From Cryobacterium sp. BB307 (GTDB taxonomy: Bacteria; Actinomycetota; Actinomycetes; Actinomycetales; Microbacteriaceae): 64,000 nucleotides of DNA. The stretch covers positions 682,001-746,000 of the forward strand of contig NZ_JAANZA010000001.1 of NCBI RefSeq assembly GCF_012274275.1, written 5' to 3'. The position numbers were made by a program, and so were the translations under genes. Within the stretch, counting starts at the first letter, position 1; every line of letters begins with the position of its first letter. The notes under the pieces are model-generated. The model was not told where the DNA came from, did no database searches, and worked only from the letters and a program-made list of their open reading frames with translations. This document shows, piece by piece, positions 56,179 through 64,000 of this stretch.

Positions 56179-57516
56179 TCAGAATCGAGCGGGTTCGCCC
56201 TCGAACACCCGTGCAATCGCGGTCGTCAGCAGCTCGGAGCTTGCGTCGATGACCGTGCTGAATCCAAGTCTGCGGATCTCCGCGGTGCGTTGCTTGGCGT
56301 TGGAGACCGCACGGATCTCGCCAGCCAGGCTGATCTCCCCGACCGCAGCCAGTGTCGACGGCAGCGGCTCGTCCCGAGCGGCGCTGCACAGCGCGAGCGC
56401 GATGGCGAGGTCGGCGCCCGGCTCGGTGACCCGGATGCCGCCGACCGTCGAGACGTAGACATCCTTCTCGGCTACTCGCTCACCCACTCGCTGGCCGAGC
56501 ACCGCGAGCAGCATGGCCACGCGTGACGAGTCGACACCGTTGACGACGCGGCGCGGCTGCGGTGCCGTCGTGGGCACGATGAGCGCCTGGATCTCCACCG
56601 GGAGCGGGCGCCGCCCCTCCATCGCGACAGTCACGCACGTGCCGCTCACCGGCTGCCGGGTGTGGCTGAGGAACAGCCCGCTAGGGTCGGCGACCTCAGC
56701 AATTCCGTCGCCGGTCATCTCGAAGCAGCCGACCTCATCCGTGGGTCCGAACCGGTTCTTGTGCGCCCGGATGAATCGCAGCGACGTGTGCCTGTCGCCC
56801 TCGAACTGGCACACGACGTCAACCAAGTGTTCGAGCAGGCGCGGGCCGGCGATCGAGCCGTCTTTGGTGACGTGACCGACCAACAGCACCGGCAGGTTGC
56901 GTTCCTTCGAGACGCGGATGAGCGTCGCGGCGACCTCCCGCACCTGCGACGGCCCGCCCGCGAGCCCTTCGCTCAGCGAGCTCGACACCGTCTGCACCGA
57001 GTCGACGATGAGCAGTTGCGGCTTGACCTGGTCGATCTGGCCGAGCACCGTCGCGAGGTCGGTCTCTGCGGCGAGGTACAGGTTGTCGCGCAGCGCCCCG
57101 GTGCGGCCGGCGCGCAGCCGCACCTGACTGGCCGACTCCTCGGCGGTGACATAGAGCACGCGCTGACCGGATGCCGCCGCTCGCGAGGCGACGGCGAGGA
57201 GCAGCGTCGACTTGCCCACCCCTGGCTCGCCGCTGAGCAGGACCGTCGCACCCGGCACGATGCCACCGCCGAGCACCCGGTCGAACTCGGCAATGCCGGT
57301 GGGCCAGTGCGCAACCTCGGCGGCATCGACCGCGGTGATCGGCCTGGCCACCCGATCGTCGCCGATTCGCACCGCGTTCACCCCGCGCAGGATGCCCGTG
57401 GCTGCACCGGTCTCCACGACCGTGCCCCACGACTGGCACTCGCCGCAGCGGCCCACCCACTTGACGGTCGTCCAACCACACTCGGAACAGCGGTAGTCGG
57501 TGGTGGGGCGAGCCAT
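56179..57516 (-). CDS. radA: DNA repair protein RadA
   Basis: 445 residues. Zinc finger YRCSECGWTTVKWVGRCGEC, Walker A GEPGVGKST from about 95, the RadA motif KNRFG near 253 and a C-terminal Lon-like domain (GADLAIALALCSAA). It promotes branch migration in recombination. ATG 57516; the GDSL gene ends 10 bases upstream on the same strand. disA, its common neighbour, is not in the window. Confidence 0.95.
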   Translation of the reverse strand: MARPTTDYRCSECGWTTVKWVGRCGECQSWGTVVETGAATGILRGVNAVRIGDDRVARPITAVDAAEVAHWPTGIAEFDRVLGGGIVPGATVLLSGEPGVGKSTLLLAVASRAAASGQRVLYVTAEESASQVRLRAGRTGALRDNLYLAAETDLATVLGQIDQVKPQLLIVDSVQTVSSSLSEGLAGGPSQVREVAATLIRVSKERNLPVLLVGHVTKDGSIAGPRLLEHLVDVVCQFEGDRHTSLRFIRAHKNRFGPTDEVGCFEMTGDGIAEVADPSGLFLSHTRQPVSGTCVTVAMEGRRPLPVEIQALIVPTTAPQPRRVVNGVDSSRVAMLLAVLGQRVGERVAEKDVYVSTVGGIRVTEPGADLAIALALCSAARDEPLPSTLAAVGEISLAGEIRAVSNAKQRTAEIRRLGFSTVIDASSELLTTAIARVFEGEPARF

Positions 57517-57526
57517 GGCAAGAAGC

Positions 57527-58336
57527 CTAGGCGGTGCCTCCGTCACTGACTGCCTCGGCGACCGGTGTCGCCTCGCCCGTTGTGGATTGCCGATGCTTTG
57601 GCCCGAGGAGTGAGGAGAGGCGCTTGTCGACCAACGGCAGGAAAGCATCCGCCCACACTCTGTGCCCGCGGTCGTTTGGGTGGAAGTAGTCCGGCGACGC
57701 GTGGTAGAACGCGGTGCGGGCGACGCCCTGCCTGCGGGTGCTCTCGTAGACGGGCGCGACCCTGAATCCGAGTTCGTCCGCCAGTTCATGCACGATGTCG
57801 TTGGCCATGCGGGCGTTCTTGTTCGGCTGGCCGAAGAAGAAGCAGGGCACCTCTCCAATGATCGCGTGCTTGGGCACAGAGTCCAGCACAGTGCGCAGCT
57901 CCCGCTCGAACCGCTTGGGGTCGAAGTCGGCCATGTCGTTGGCGCCGACCGCGACGGTCATGATGTCTGGCGTCAGCTTGACGATCTGCGGCAACTGCAC
58001 CGCGAGGGCTTCGCGCAGGCGCGCTCCGGAGACGCTGAGGTTGACCGCGCGCACCGACTTCCCGGACTCGTTGCGGATGTGTTTCGCGATCGCCCCCACG
58101 TAGCCGCGGTGCGGCTTGCTCGCGCCGACGCCCTGCGCCGCCGAGTCGCCGATGGCGACGTATAGCAGGTCGCCCTCCTGCTTGCCGTGCTCGCGCCACC
58201 ACTTCGCATTCAGATGCAGCGTGGTCGCGATGCGGTGTGCGCCCGTGCTCTTCCGGAAGCGGATGTACGCCCACCAGCCGCCGAAGAGTGCGACGGCGAA
58301 GATGATCGCGACGAGTGCTCGTTTCACGTCGAGCAT
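57527..58336 (-). CDS. Membrane-anchored SGNH/GDSL hydrolase
   Basis: 269 residues. An N-terminal helix (ALVAIIFAVALFGGWWAYI), block I AIGDSAAQG with S65, block III VGANDMADF and block V DYFHPNDRGH near the end supply the catalytic triad. Esterase or lipase acting outside or at the membrane; substrate unknown. It is just before radA. Confidence 0.9.
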   Translation of the reverse strand: MLDVKRALVAIIFAVALFGGWWAYIRFRKSTGAHRIATTLHLNAKWWREHGKQEGDLLYVAIGDSAAQGVGASKPHRGYVGAIAKHIRNESGKSVRAVNLSVSGARLREALAVQLPQIVKLTPDIMTVAVGANDMADFDPKRFERELRTVLDSVPKHAIIGEVPCFFFGQPNKNARMANDIVHELADELGFRVAPVYESTRRQGVARTAFYHASPDYFHPNDRGHRVWADAFLPLVDKRLSSLLGPKHRQSTTGEATPVAEAVSDGGTA

Positions 58337-58431
58337 CCTAGAAACGATGCATCCGGATGCGCTGTGTGCTGCCCGGTCGCTGCGTGCAAACGTGCAGGGT
58401 GTTTCGACCCGGGCGGACTTAGGCTGTCGCC

Positions 58432-59637
58432 ATGTTCACGGATGTGAACGTTCTCGTCATCGGGGCAGGGCAGGCCGGACTTGCGGCCAGCCATGAACTG
58501 ACGGATGCTTCGATCGAACATGTGGTTCTGGAGCGCGACCGAGTCGGCTCAGCCTGGGCTCACCGCTGGGACTCCTTCTGCCTGGTGACCCCTAATCACA
58601 CGACTCTGCTGCCCGGCGGCGCGTACCAGGGAGACGAACCGGACGGGTTCTTCAGCCGCGAGCAGATGGTCGCGTTTCTGGGCGACTATGCTGCCTCGTT
58701 TGGGGCCCCTGTCGAGGAAGGTGTGGAGGTCGAATCTCTGACCGCATCCGACGGCGGCTTCACTGCGACCACCAGCAGTGGAGTGCTGCGCGCTCGACGC
58801 GTCGTGGTCTGCACCGGTGCGTACCAGCGTGAGTTGCTGCCCCCGTTCACCTCGGAGTTGCAGCGGACTTTGCCGGTCGTCGGATCGACCCTGTACCGGT
58901 CGCCGGAGGCTGTGCCGGGAAACCGGGTGCTCGTCGTCGGCGGAGGACAGACCGCCTGCCAGATCGCTGACGAGTTGCAACGGGCGGGACGCGAGGTGAC
59001 GCTTGCTGCGGGCAGGGCTCCTGCGATGCCGCGGCGGATCGGGGAGCGGGACATCTTCGACTGGCTCTGGGATGCGGGGTTCTTCGAGCAGACGCTTGCG
59101 GACATGCCGGGTCCGATGGTGCGCTTCGCGGCGAACCCGACCGTCACGGGAGCGCACGGCGGACGCGACCTCAGCCTGCGCACCCTGCAGGCGGACGGAG
59201 TGCAACTCATGGGACGTCTACAGGGTGTCGAGGACGGTCGGCTGGTTGTCGCCGATGACCTCTCGGAAACCGTGGCTGGAGCAGACGACATGTTCCGGCA
59301 GATCAGCGGGCTTGCGACGCGTGTGGCCGAGGAACGGGGATGGTCGGTGCCAGACCTGCCGACCTTGTCGTCCGAGCCGCTGACCGCGGCTCCGACACCG
59401 AGCTTGAACGAGCTGGACGCGGTGATCATCGCGTGTGGGTACCGCCCGGACTACGGCTGGATCGACGTGTCGCATTTGGTGGACGTCATGGGTTTCCCGA
59501 TGCACCGGGACGGGGTGAGCGTGCGAGTGGACGGCCTGTACTTCCTCGGGATGCCGTGGATGAGAACACGCAAGTCGCCGCTGCTGATGGGTGTCGGAGT
59601 GGACGCAGAGCACCTGGTCCGCCAGCTCGCGGCCTAG
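58432..59637 (+). CDS. FAD/NAD(P)-dependent flavoprotein monooxygenase-like (CzcO family)
   Basis: 401 residues. FAD site IGAGQAGLAAS at the start, NAD(P) site VVGGGQTACQIA in the middle, ACGYRPDY near the end. Related to CzcO-like oxidoreductases and flavin monooxygenases; it lacks the classic FMO signature FxGxxxHxxxY (reads FTSELQRTLPVV). Substrate unknown. Confidence 0.87.
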   Translation: MFTDVNVLVIGAGQAGLAASHELTDASIEHVVLERDRVGSAWAHRWDSFCLVTPNHTTLLPGGAYQGDEPDGFFSREQMVAFLGDYAASFGAPVEEGVEVESLTASDGGFTATTSSGVLRARRVVVCTGAYQRELLPPFTSELQRTLPVVGSTLYRSPEAVPGNRVLVVGGGQTACQIADELQRAGREVTLAAGRAPAMPRRIGERDIFDWLWDAGFFEQTLADMPGPMVRFAANPTVTGAHGGRDLSLRTLQADGVQLMGRLQGVEDGRLVVADDLSETVAGADDMFRQISGLATRVAEERGWSVPDLPTLSSEPLTAAPTPSLNELDAVIIACGYRPDYGWIDVSHLVDVMGFPMHRDGVSVRVDGLYFLGMPWMRTRKSPLLMGVGVDAEHLVRQLAA

Positions 59638-59671
59638 TAGAGGCATCCGCCCGGCTGGTCAGAACCACGTG

Positions 59672-59701
59672 TTTCAGCGCCGCGAGAGCGTGTACTAAAC
59701 T
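59672..59701 (+). promoter_or_regulatory. Candidate promoter of tRNA-Ser
   Basis: TTTCAG, an 18-base spacer and TAAACT, ending 7 bases before the tRNA 5' end. Not a perfect consensus but placed as expected for a tRNA promoter. Confidence 0.5.
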
Positions 59702-59708
59702 CTTCCCC

Positions 59709-59798
59709 GGTACCGTGTCCGAGCGGCCGAAGGTGCAACTCTCGAAAAGTTGTGTGGGTTTACGCCCACCGTGGGTTCAAATCCCACCGGTACCGCCA
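59709..59798 (+). tRNA. tRNA-Ser (CGA)
   Basis: 90 bases with encoded CCA; acceptor GGTACCG, anticodon loop CTCGAAA (CGA), long variable arm GTGGGTTTACGCCCAC typical of tRNA-Ser. Confidence 0.95.
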
Positions 59799-59806
59799 CT
59801 TGAGAG

Positions 59807-59846
59807 CCCCCTGCACCCCTTGTGCATGAGAGAAGCAGGGGGTTTT
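59807..59846 (+). terminator. Terminator after tRNA-Ser
   Basis: CCCCCTGC pairs with GCAGGGGG, with a small inner hairpin (GCAC/GTGC), followed by TTTT. Confidence 0.8.
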
Positions 59847-59947
59847 GTGACGCAGCACGCACATTCGTGCACAACTTTTCGGCCCCAACCAGCCCGAGTG
59901 ACAAGTCGAGTGGTGCCATCCGGCCGTCCACGCGGTAGAAATAAGCC

Positions 59948-60364
59948 ATGGTGAACGGAACCGGCACGAAAGATGATCCCTGGCAACTGACCACGGCGCC
60001 CGGCACATCGCAATACTCGATGTACCGCGATGAGCAGTCCGACCCGCCGGCGCTGGTCTGCCAGGTAGGCTCGACCACCCTGAAGTATCACCTCAGCGCG
60101 ATCGACGATCTCGCCGCCTGGCTGCGCGAACAGAGCGACTGGGTGCCGCTGGGCGCCGCCGACGAGCAGAAGACCGCCGCGGCCGGCAGCGTCGAGGCGT
60201 GGGGACGCTCTGAGAACAACCCGGTCGGCGGCTGGTACGGCTTGCGCAAGGGCTACCGTGGCCGATTCGGGATGTACCTTCCGCCGCTGCTCGAAGCCCT
60301 CGGCCTCGTCGAACTCACCCACGACGCGCGCAACAACAGCGTGCGGGCGCTGGCGCAAGGCTGA
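59948..60364 (+). CDS. Conserved hypothetical protein
   Basis: 138 residues, no membrane helix. TKDDPWQLTTAPGTSQY and WGRSENNPVGGWYGLRKGYRGRFGMYLPPLLEALGL look like a conserved actinobacterial family (DUF6855-type, from memory). Compact alpha/beta, basic C-terminal half. Function unknown. ATG 59948. Confidence 0.8.
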   Translation: MVNGTGTKDDPWQLTTAPGTSQYSMYRDEQSDPPALVCQVGSTTLKYHLSAIDDLAAWLREQSDWVPLGAADEQKTAAAGSVEAWGRSENNPVGGWYGLRKGYRGRFGMYLPPLLEALGLVELTHDARNNSVRALAQG

Positions 60365-60368
60365 GCTG

Positions 60369-60397
60369 TTCGCTTGCTTTTGGCACAAACCGTTGCC
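60369..60397 (-). repeat. Dispersed repeat R4, copy 1
   Basis: TTCGCTTGCTTTTGGCACAA then ACCGTTGCC; same unit as at 61927-61955 (direct) and 61897-61924 (inverted). It lies between the convergent hypothetical and GH16 genes. Confidence 0.8.
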
Positions 60398-60405
60398 AGC
60401 AGGCG

Positions 60406-61173
60406 CTACGGGAGGGGTCGGTACCCGCGCACCCAATCGACCGCGAACTCCTTCGGGTAGGCGCCACCGGGTTGGAACTCGTACACGTTGAGCATGAGCT
60501 GCATCGGGTAATCGGGTGACTGGTCGACGGATGCGACGCGCTCGTCGTCGATGTAGAAGATGACGCCGTCGGGCATCCACTCGAGCGAGTAGGTGTGGAA
60601 GTCGCGTAGGTCCTTTTCGATGCGAACCTTGCGGAAGTCATCCTTCAGCTCCGGGTCGGCGAACGGATGCACGCCCATCCCGACGATGCCGGCATTCCGG
60701 GTGAGCTCAGACCCGAAGATCTCGAACAGGCACAGTTCGCCGGAACGCTCCGGCCGGTCCTCGAAACCGATCATCCAGAGGGCGACCATGCAGTTCGGGT
60801 CGTCGATGGCACTCACGCGCGCCTCGATGAGCCCGAAGTGCGGCGTGTACCGGCGTTGCTCTGGCTGCTCCTCACGCACCGTGAGCCCAGGCCTGAACTG
60901 GTGTTGCCCGATGGGAGAGCCGACCGGCCCGGAGAACACGCCGGTCTGCAGATTCGACACCCGGAGGTTCCCGTCGAGGTCGGGCGCCCACGGCGGCTGG
61001 TCTTCCTCGATCGCGAGGTTCAGAACGCCATCCGCGATCCGATAGCTCGCCCTGGATGCCTCGCGGCCGCTCCAGTGCGGCAGGTAGTGCGGGATCCACT
61101 TCGTGCGGTCGAGCTCTAGGTGCTCGAAGCCATCCTCGAACTCGAGGACGTACCGGCTGCGGTCAAGGCCCAC
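60406..61173 (-). CDS. Glycoside hydrolase family 16-like protein
   Basis: 255 residues, a single GH16 (concanavalin-like) domain: VLEFEDGFEHLELDRTKW, YTPHFGLIEARV, HTYSLEWMPDGVIFYIDDERV and MQLMLNVYEF. The active-site E-x-D-x-x-E reads ELCLFE (E146/C148/E151): both glutamates are there but the middle aspartate is a cysteine. No signal peptide is seen at the GTG start (MGLDRSRYVL), so it may stay in the cell. Activity uncertain. Confidence 0.83.
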   Translation of the reverse strand: MGLDRSRYVLEFEDGFEHLELDRTKWIPHYLPHWSGREASRASYRIADGVLNLAIEEDQPPWAPDLDGNLRVSNLQTGVFSGPVGSPIGQHQFRPGLTVREEQPEQRRYTPHFGLIEARVSAIDDPNCMVALWMIGFEDRPERSGELCLFEIFGSELTRNAGIVGMGVHPFADPELKDDFRKVRIEKDLRDFHTYSLEWMPDGVIFYIDDERVASVDQSPDYPMQLMLNVYEFQPGGAYPKEFAVDWVRGYRPLP

Positions 61174-61193
61174 GGCCCAAGCGTAGGGCAGAG

Positions 61194-61496
61194 TCAGTCG
61201 AAGAGGTCTTCCAGCCAGTTGCGCTTACGCCGGCGACCCTCGTCGGGGCCACCGAATCCGGGTGCCCCTGGGCGTCCGTAGCCGCCGCGGTAGTCGTCGT
61301 CATCGTCGCGGAAGCGGTCACGATCGCGGCCCCGTGGGTCGCCTGCCGCAGGCGGTGCCATCGTCACCGAGCGTTCGATGATCTTGTCGAGTTCACCCCG
61401 GTCGAGCCACACGCCACGGCAGGTGGGGCAGTAGTCGATCTCGATGCCGGAGCGTTCCGACATGACGAGGGGAGTGGTGTCGATGGGGCAGTTCAC
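61194..61496 (-). CDS. Zinc-ribbon (TFIIB-type) protein
   Basis: 100 residues. A Cx2C-type zinc knuckle: MNCPIDTTPLVM and YCPTCRGVWLDRGELDKIIE (zf-TFIIB family, PF13453), then a charged Asp/Arg/Gly-rich linker (RDRDRFRDDDDDYRGG) and a basic end (RRRKRNWLEDLFD). GTG 61496 with GAAGGAG four bases before. Function unknown; nucleic-acid binding is plausible. Confidence 0.83.
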   Translation of the reverse strand: MNCPIDTTPLVMSERSGIEIDYCPTCRGVWLDRGELDKIIERSVTMAPPAAGDPRGRDRDRFRDDDDDYRGGYGRPGAPGFGGPDEGRRRKRNWLEDLFD

Positions 61497-61649
61497 GGGT
61501 CTCCTTCTGTTCGTTGGCGCTGACGCGCCACAGCACGATAGCAATCACGCGATCCCGAAAAGCTGGATGCCCTCCCATTCACTCGAGGGGTCGCAAACCG
61601 GCGTTCCGCGGCAGGATGAAGGGCGGCTTCTGACCCCTCAGGGCGAGAC

Positions 61650-61841
61650 TTAGACCTGCTCGCTGTGCTCCACGATGAAGTCGCCTCCGGGGAACACCAC
61701 ACTCTCGTGACCGTCATCGAACTTCACCAGGTACGGTCCGGCGCCGTCCTCACCACGCACCTCCGCAATGGTGCCGTGTCGGTCCGGCGCCTCGACGGTC
61801 CTGCCGCGGATGACGACCCTGTCTCCCACTTCCGCTCGCAT
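61650..61841 (-). CDS. DUF1918 protein
   Basis: 63 residues: MRAEVGDRVVIRGRTVEAPDRHGTIAEV and YLVKFDDGHESVVFPG match DUF1918 (PF08940), a small beta-barrel of actinobacteria related in shape to SH3/KOW folds. AGGAGGTG lies seven bases before ATG 61841. Function unknown. Confidence 0.88.
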   Translation of the reverse strand: MRAEVGDRVVIRGRTVEAPDRHGTIAEVRGEDGAGPYLVKFDDGHESVVFPGGDFIVEHSEQV

Positions 61842-61896
61842 CGCACACCTCCTGAGTCCACGGTAGGCAATCCCGGCGCGCGCGCAATCGGCTCCC

Positions 61897-61924
61897 GCAA
61901 AGGTTTGTTCCAAAAGCAAGCGAA
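61897..61924 (+). repeat. Dispersed repeat R4, copy 2
   Basis: GCAAAGGTTTGTTCCAAAAG then CAAGCGAA. It forms an inverted pair with copy 3, with two bases between, and lies upstream of the DUF1918 gene and downstream of nei2. Confidence 0.8.
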
Positions 61925-61926
61925 TG

Positions 61927-61955
61927 TTCCCTTGCATTTGGTACAAACCGCTGCC
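61927..61955 (-). repeat. Dispersed repeat R4, copy 3 (inverted to copy 2)
   Basis: TTCCCTTGCATTTGGTACAA then ACCGCTGCC. Pairs with copy 2 over about 19 bases with two mismatches, giving one hairpin. Confidence 0.8.
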
Positions 61956-61971
61956 GAAGGGGCGGATGAGG

Positions 61972-62745
61972 TCAGGTCTGGTCGTGGGGGCACCAGTATG
62001 CGATGCGTAGCTGCAGCTCGTCGTCGCCGAGTTCGCCGCTCCGGATGCCCGTGCCGCAGCGCAGGCACGGCTCACCACCTCGGCCGTACACCCACAGCGG
62101 CTGGCGGAAGTTCCCGGTCGTCACCCGATTCGGCCGGTCCTTGTTGGCCACCAGCATCCGGTGCGCCGTGTCGACCAGCCTTGGCAGGTCGTGCACTTCG
62201 CCGACCGCCCGCGTCGGCAGCACACCCCGCACGAAGCACAGTTCGACGCGGTACACGTTGCCGAGGCCGGCCATCACCCGCTGGTCCAGCACGGCCAGTC
62301 CGATCGGGCGCTCAGGAGAGGCGCGCAGACGGCGGAGCGCCTCGTCGGCATCCCAATCCGGGCCGAGCAGGTCTGGGCCGAGGTAGCCCACCACCCGCTC
62401 CTCGTCGCGGGTCGGCAGCACCTCGAGCACGCCGAGGTCGAAGCCCACCGCGACCCAGTCGGCCGTCTCGAGCACCGCACGGGCCTGATAGGTCGGCCGC
62501 TTCCAGGGGGTGCCGTGCCGGTAAACGTGCCACGACCCCTCCATCTTCAGGTGGGAGTGGATGCTGAACTCGCCGACCCTCATCAGCAGGTGCTTGCCGT
62601 GGCTGACGACGTCGTGCACGCGCTCGCCGCTGAGGTCGACGGTCGCGAACGTCGGAACCCGGATGTCGCAGCGCGTCAGCACCGCGTCGGCCAGCACCTC
62701 GTTCAGCGTGCGCGCCTCCTGGTAGACGGTGTCGCCCTCTGGCAT
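61972..62745 (-). CDS. nei2: Endonuclease VIII-like DNA glycosylase (Nei2)
   Basis: 257 residues. MPEGDT supplies the N-terminal proline nucleophile and E3; SHGKHLLMR and HSHLKMEGSWHVYR follow; then the H2TH region (VMAGLGNVYRVELCFVRG) and a zinc finger CLRCGTGI...YWCPHDQT. The fourth zinc cysteine is replaced (CPHD). It removes oxidised bases. It follows lhr by two bases, as in mycobacteria. Confidence 0.92.
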   Translation of the reverse strand: MPEGDTVYQEARTLNEVLADAVLTRCDIRVPTFATVDLSGERVHDVVSHGKHLLMRVGEFSIHSHLKMEGSWHVYRHGTPWKRPTYQARAVLETADWVAVGFDLGVLEVLPTRDEERVVGYLGPDLLGPDWDADEALRRLRASPERPIGLAVLDQRVMAGLGNVYRVELCFVRGVLPTRAVGEVHDLPRLVDTAHRMLVANKDRPNRVTTGNFRQPLWVYGRGGEPCLRCGTGIRSGELGDDELQLRIAYWCPHDQT

Positions 62746-62747
62746 GG

Positions 62748-64000
62748 CTAGCCGATCAGCCTGAGCCCCTGCGGCGTCACCCCGAACCCCGCATCGGCAA
62801 GCGCGTGGCCGAGGGGGGTGCCGATCACGAACTCGCCGTCGACCTTGTCCACCCGCAGTCGCCGCAGTGAGCGGTGCACCGTGGCGGCGAGCGAGCTGGC
62901 GGCGGCGGCGAGCGCTTCGTTGTCATCGTCGAAGGTGAGCACCGATTTGCCGCCGCGCTCGACATAGACGGTGAGGCGCCCGTCGACGAGCACGACCAGG
63001 GCGCCAGCCTTCCGGCCCGGCCGGTGTCCGCGCTCGCTGGCCGGCCACTTCAGCGCGGCACCATACGGATTCGCCGGATCGGTGGCGGCGAGCGTAACCG
63101 CGTTGTAGGGCCGCGCGGCATCCGGATCGGCCGAGAAGGAGCGCAGCCTGTCCACGATCGCGCCGGTCGCGAACTGGGCGGCACCGAGTCCCTCGACGAA
63201 GTAGCCGCGGCGAACCCTGCCGGTGTCCTCGAGCGAGCTCAGCACCTTGTACATCGTCGCGAAACCGCCGCGGACGCCCTCATTGGCGACGGCGCCGCGG
63301 GTGACGACCCCGTGCCGCTCCAGCAGCTGCTCCGCGGCGGCGTGGGCGCGCACCGTGACATCCGGTTCCGGCAGCGGAAGCAGCGACCAGCGTCCGGCGA
63401 CCGTCGGCGGACCCGCTTGCTTCGGTGGTGCCAGGTGCCGGATGCCGCGCCGACTGACCGTGCGCGCTCGGGTCGGCCCGCCCAGGTAGGCGCGCACCGG
63501 GGTGAGCGTGTCGTTGGTGACGAGGCCCGCCCAGGCCAGCTCCCACAGCGCCTCGACCAGCTCCTTGTCGTCCATGCTACTCACCGCGGTCGACAGTTGG
63601 CGGAAGAAGAACCCGCCCCCGCCGGCGAGCGTGTCGAGCAGTGCGCCCTGCAGCTCGGTGGTCTCGAGGCCCTCCGGCTCCGGCAGGGTCAACGCCAGGG
63701 TGTCGGCGAGGTGCAGCGCCATCCAGCCGTCGCTGCCGGGGAGGGTGCCGCGTCCGGACCAGATGACCTCACCGGATGCGGTGAGCTCGTCAAGCATTGC
63801 GGGCGAGTAGTCCCTCACCCGGCTGGGCAGAATCAGGCTCTCCCACGCTGACGCAGGCAGGGCGACGCCGGCGAGTTGCTCGATCACCTGCACGACGCCG
63901 TCGATGCCGCGCACCTGGTCGGTGACGTGCTGCCAGGCCGGAACGAAGCGGGCGAGGGTGTCCGGGGTGACCGGTTCGACTTCGTGTCGGAGCGCGGCCA
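62748..64000 (-). CDS. lhr: ATP-dependent helicase Lhr, C-terminal part
   Basis: The frame is open to the right edge, so the start and helicase core are outside. About 417 residues remain. RHEVEPVTPDTLARFVPAWQHV, SRRGIRHLAPPKQAGPPTVAGRWSLL, and GVVTRGAVANEGVRGGFATMYKVL are those of Lhr, whose C-terminal half follows the winged-helix domain. Lhr is a DNA-unwinding 3'-5' helicase linked with base-excision partners. Confidence 0.9.
   Translation of the reverse strand, partial: AALRHEVEPVTPDTLARFVPAWQHVTDQVRGIDGVVQVIEQLAGVALPASAWESLILPSRVRDYSPAMLDELTASGEVIWSGRGTLPGSDGWMALHLADTLALTLPEPEGLETTELQGALLDTLAGGGGFFFRQLSTAVSSMDDKELVEALWELAWAGLVTNDTLTPVRAYLGGPTRARTVSRRGIRHLAPPKQAGPPTVAGRWSLLPLPEPDVTVRAHAAAEQLLERHGVVTRGAVANEGVRGGFATMYKVLSSLEDTGRVRRGYFVEGLGAAQFATGAIVDRLRSFSADPDAARPYNAVTLAATDPANPYGAALKWPASERGHRPGRKAGALVVLVDGRLTVYVERGGKSVLTFDDDNEALAAAASSLAATVHRSLRRLRVDKVDGEFVIGTPLGHALADAGFGVTPQGLRLIG

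Overview
The window looks like a chromosomal segment of a high-GC actinobacterium, most likely of the family Microbacteriaceae. The grounds are the strong G/C third-position bias, frequent GTG starts, start-stop overlaps, a habitual GGATGC/GCATCC hexamer inside genes, and gene orders typical of the group (tilS-hpt-ftsH-folE-folP-folB-folK-DUF3180-PH-PH-DUF2520-panC-lysS; lhr-nei2; DUF2975 with a YozG-like regulator). The genus is not resolved. I saw no phage, insertion sequence, CRISPR array or replication origin.

1-14.2 kb (all minus strand) is an exopolysaccharide operon of at least nine genes, read from a polyprenyl-phosphate sugar transferase at 14157 down to a flippase that runs off the left edge. 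In between are a roughly 1,954-residue secreted protein (dimethylformamidase-like head, then alternating Ig-like and DUF4082 modules), a Gfo/Idh/MocA oxidoreductase, an NAD-dependent epimerase, two DegT aminotransferases, a NeuD/PglD-type acetyltransferase and a GT-B glycosyltransferase. Almost every junction is a 1-8 base overlap. The set suggests synthesis of an acetylated amino sugar, its assembly and its export.

14.5-31 kb is mixed: a zinc metallopeptidase, an HhH-GPD protein, an ABC transporter with a two-component system, thioredoxin, a stand-alone gene that closely resembles trimethylamine monooxygenase (tmm), a carbinolamine-dehydratase/VOC fusion, two MFS transporters, a nitroreductase, an ECF sigma factor, a divergent cystathionine-synthase-like and DHDPS-like pair, and small or hypothetical genes. 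A tRNA cluster (Glu-Asp-Phe, minus) lies at 31.2-31.4 kb.

31.7-48 kb holds a secreted M23 peptidase, ppa, and the conserved housekeeping run tilS-hpt, ftsH, folate genes, PH-domain membrane proteins, panC, lysS, a CHAD protein and a small membrane protein. Between hpt and ftsH sits an inverted gene of unknown function bordered by short dispersed repeats.

48-64 kb carries a pirin, a block of membrane proteins with an XRE regulator and a palindromic operator candidate, clpC, an ArgA-like acetyltransferase, radA, a GDSL hydrolase, a flavoprotein, tRNA-Ser(CGA), a GH16-like protein with an altered active-site motif, small zinc-ribbon and DUF1918 proteins, and nei2-lhr (lhr cut by the right edge).

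Intergenic DNA holds at least five families of short palindromic or terminally inverted repeats, some resembling REP/REPIN elements. They are the least explained structure in the window.
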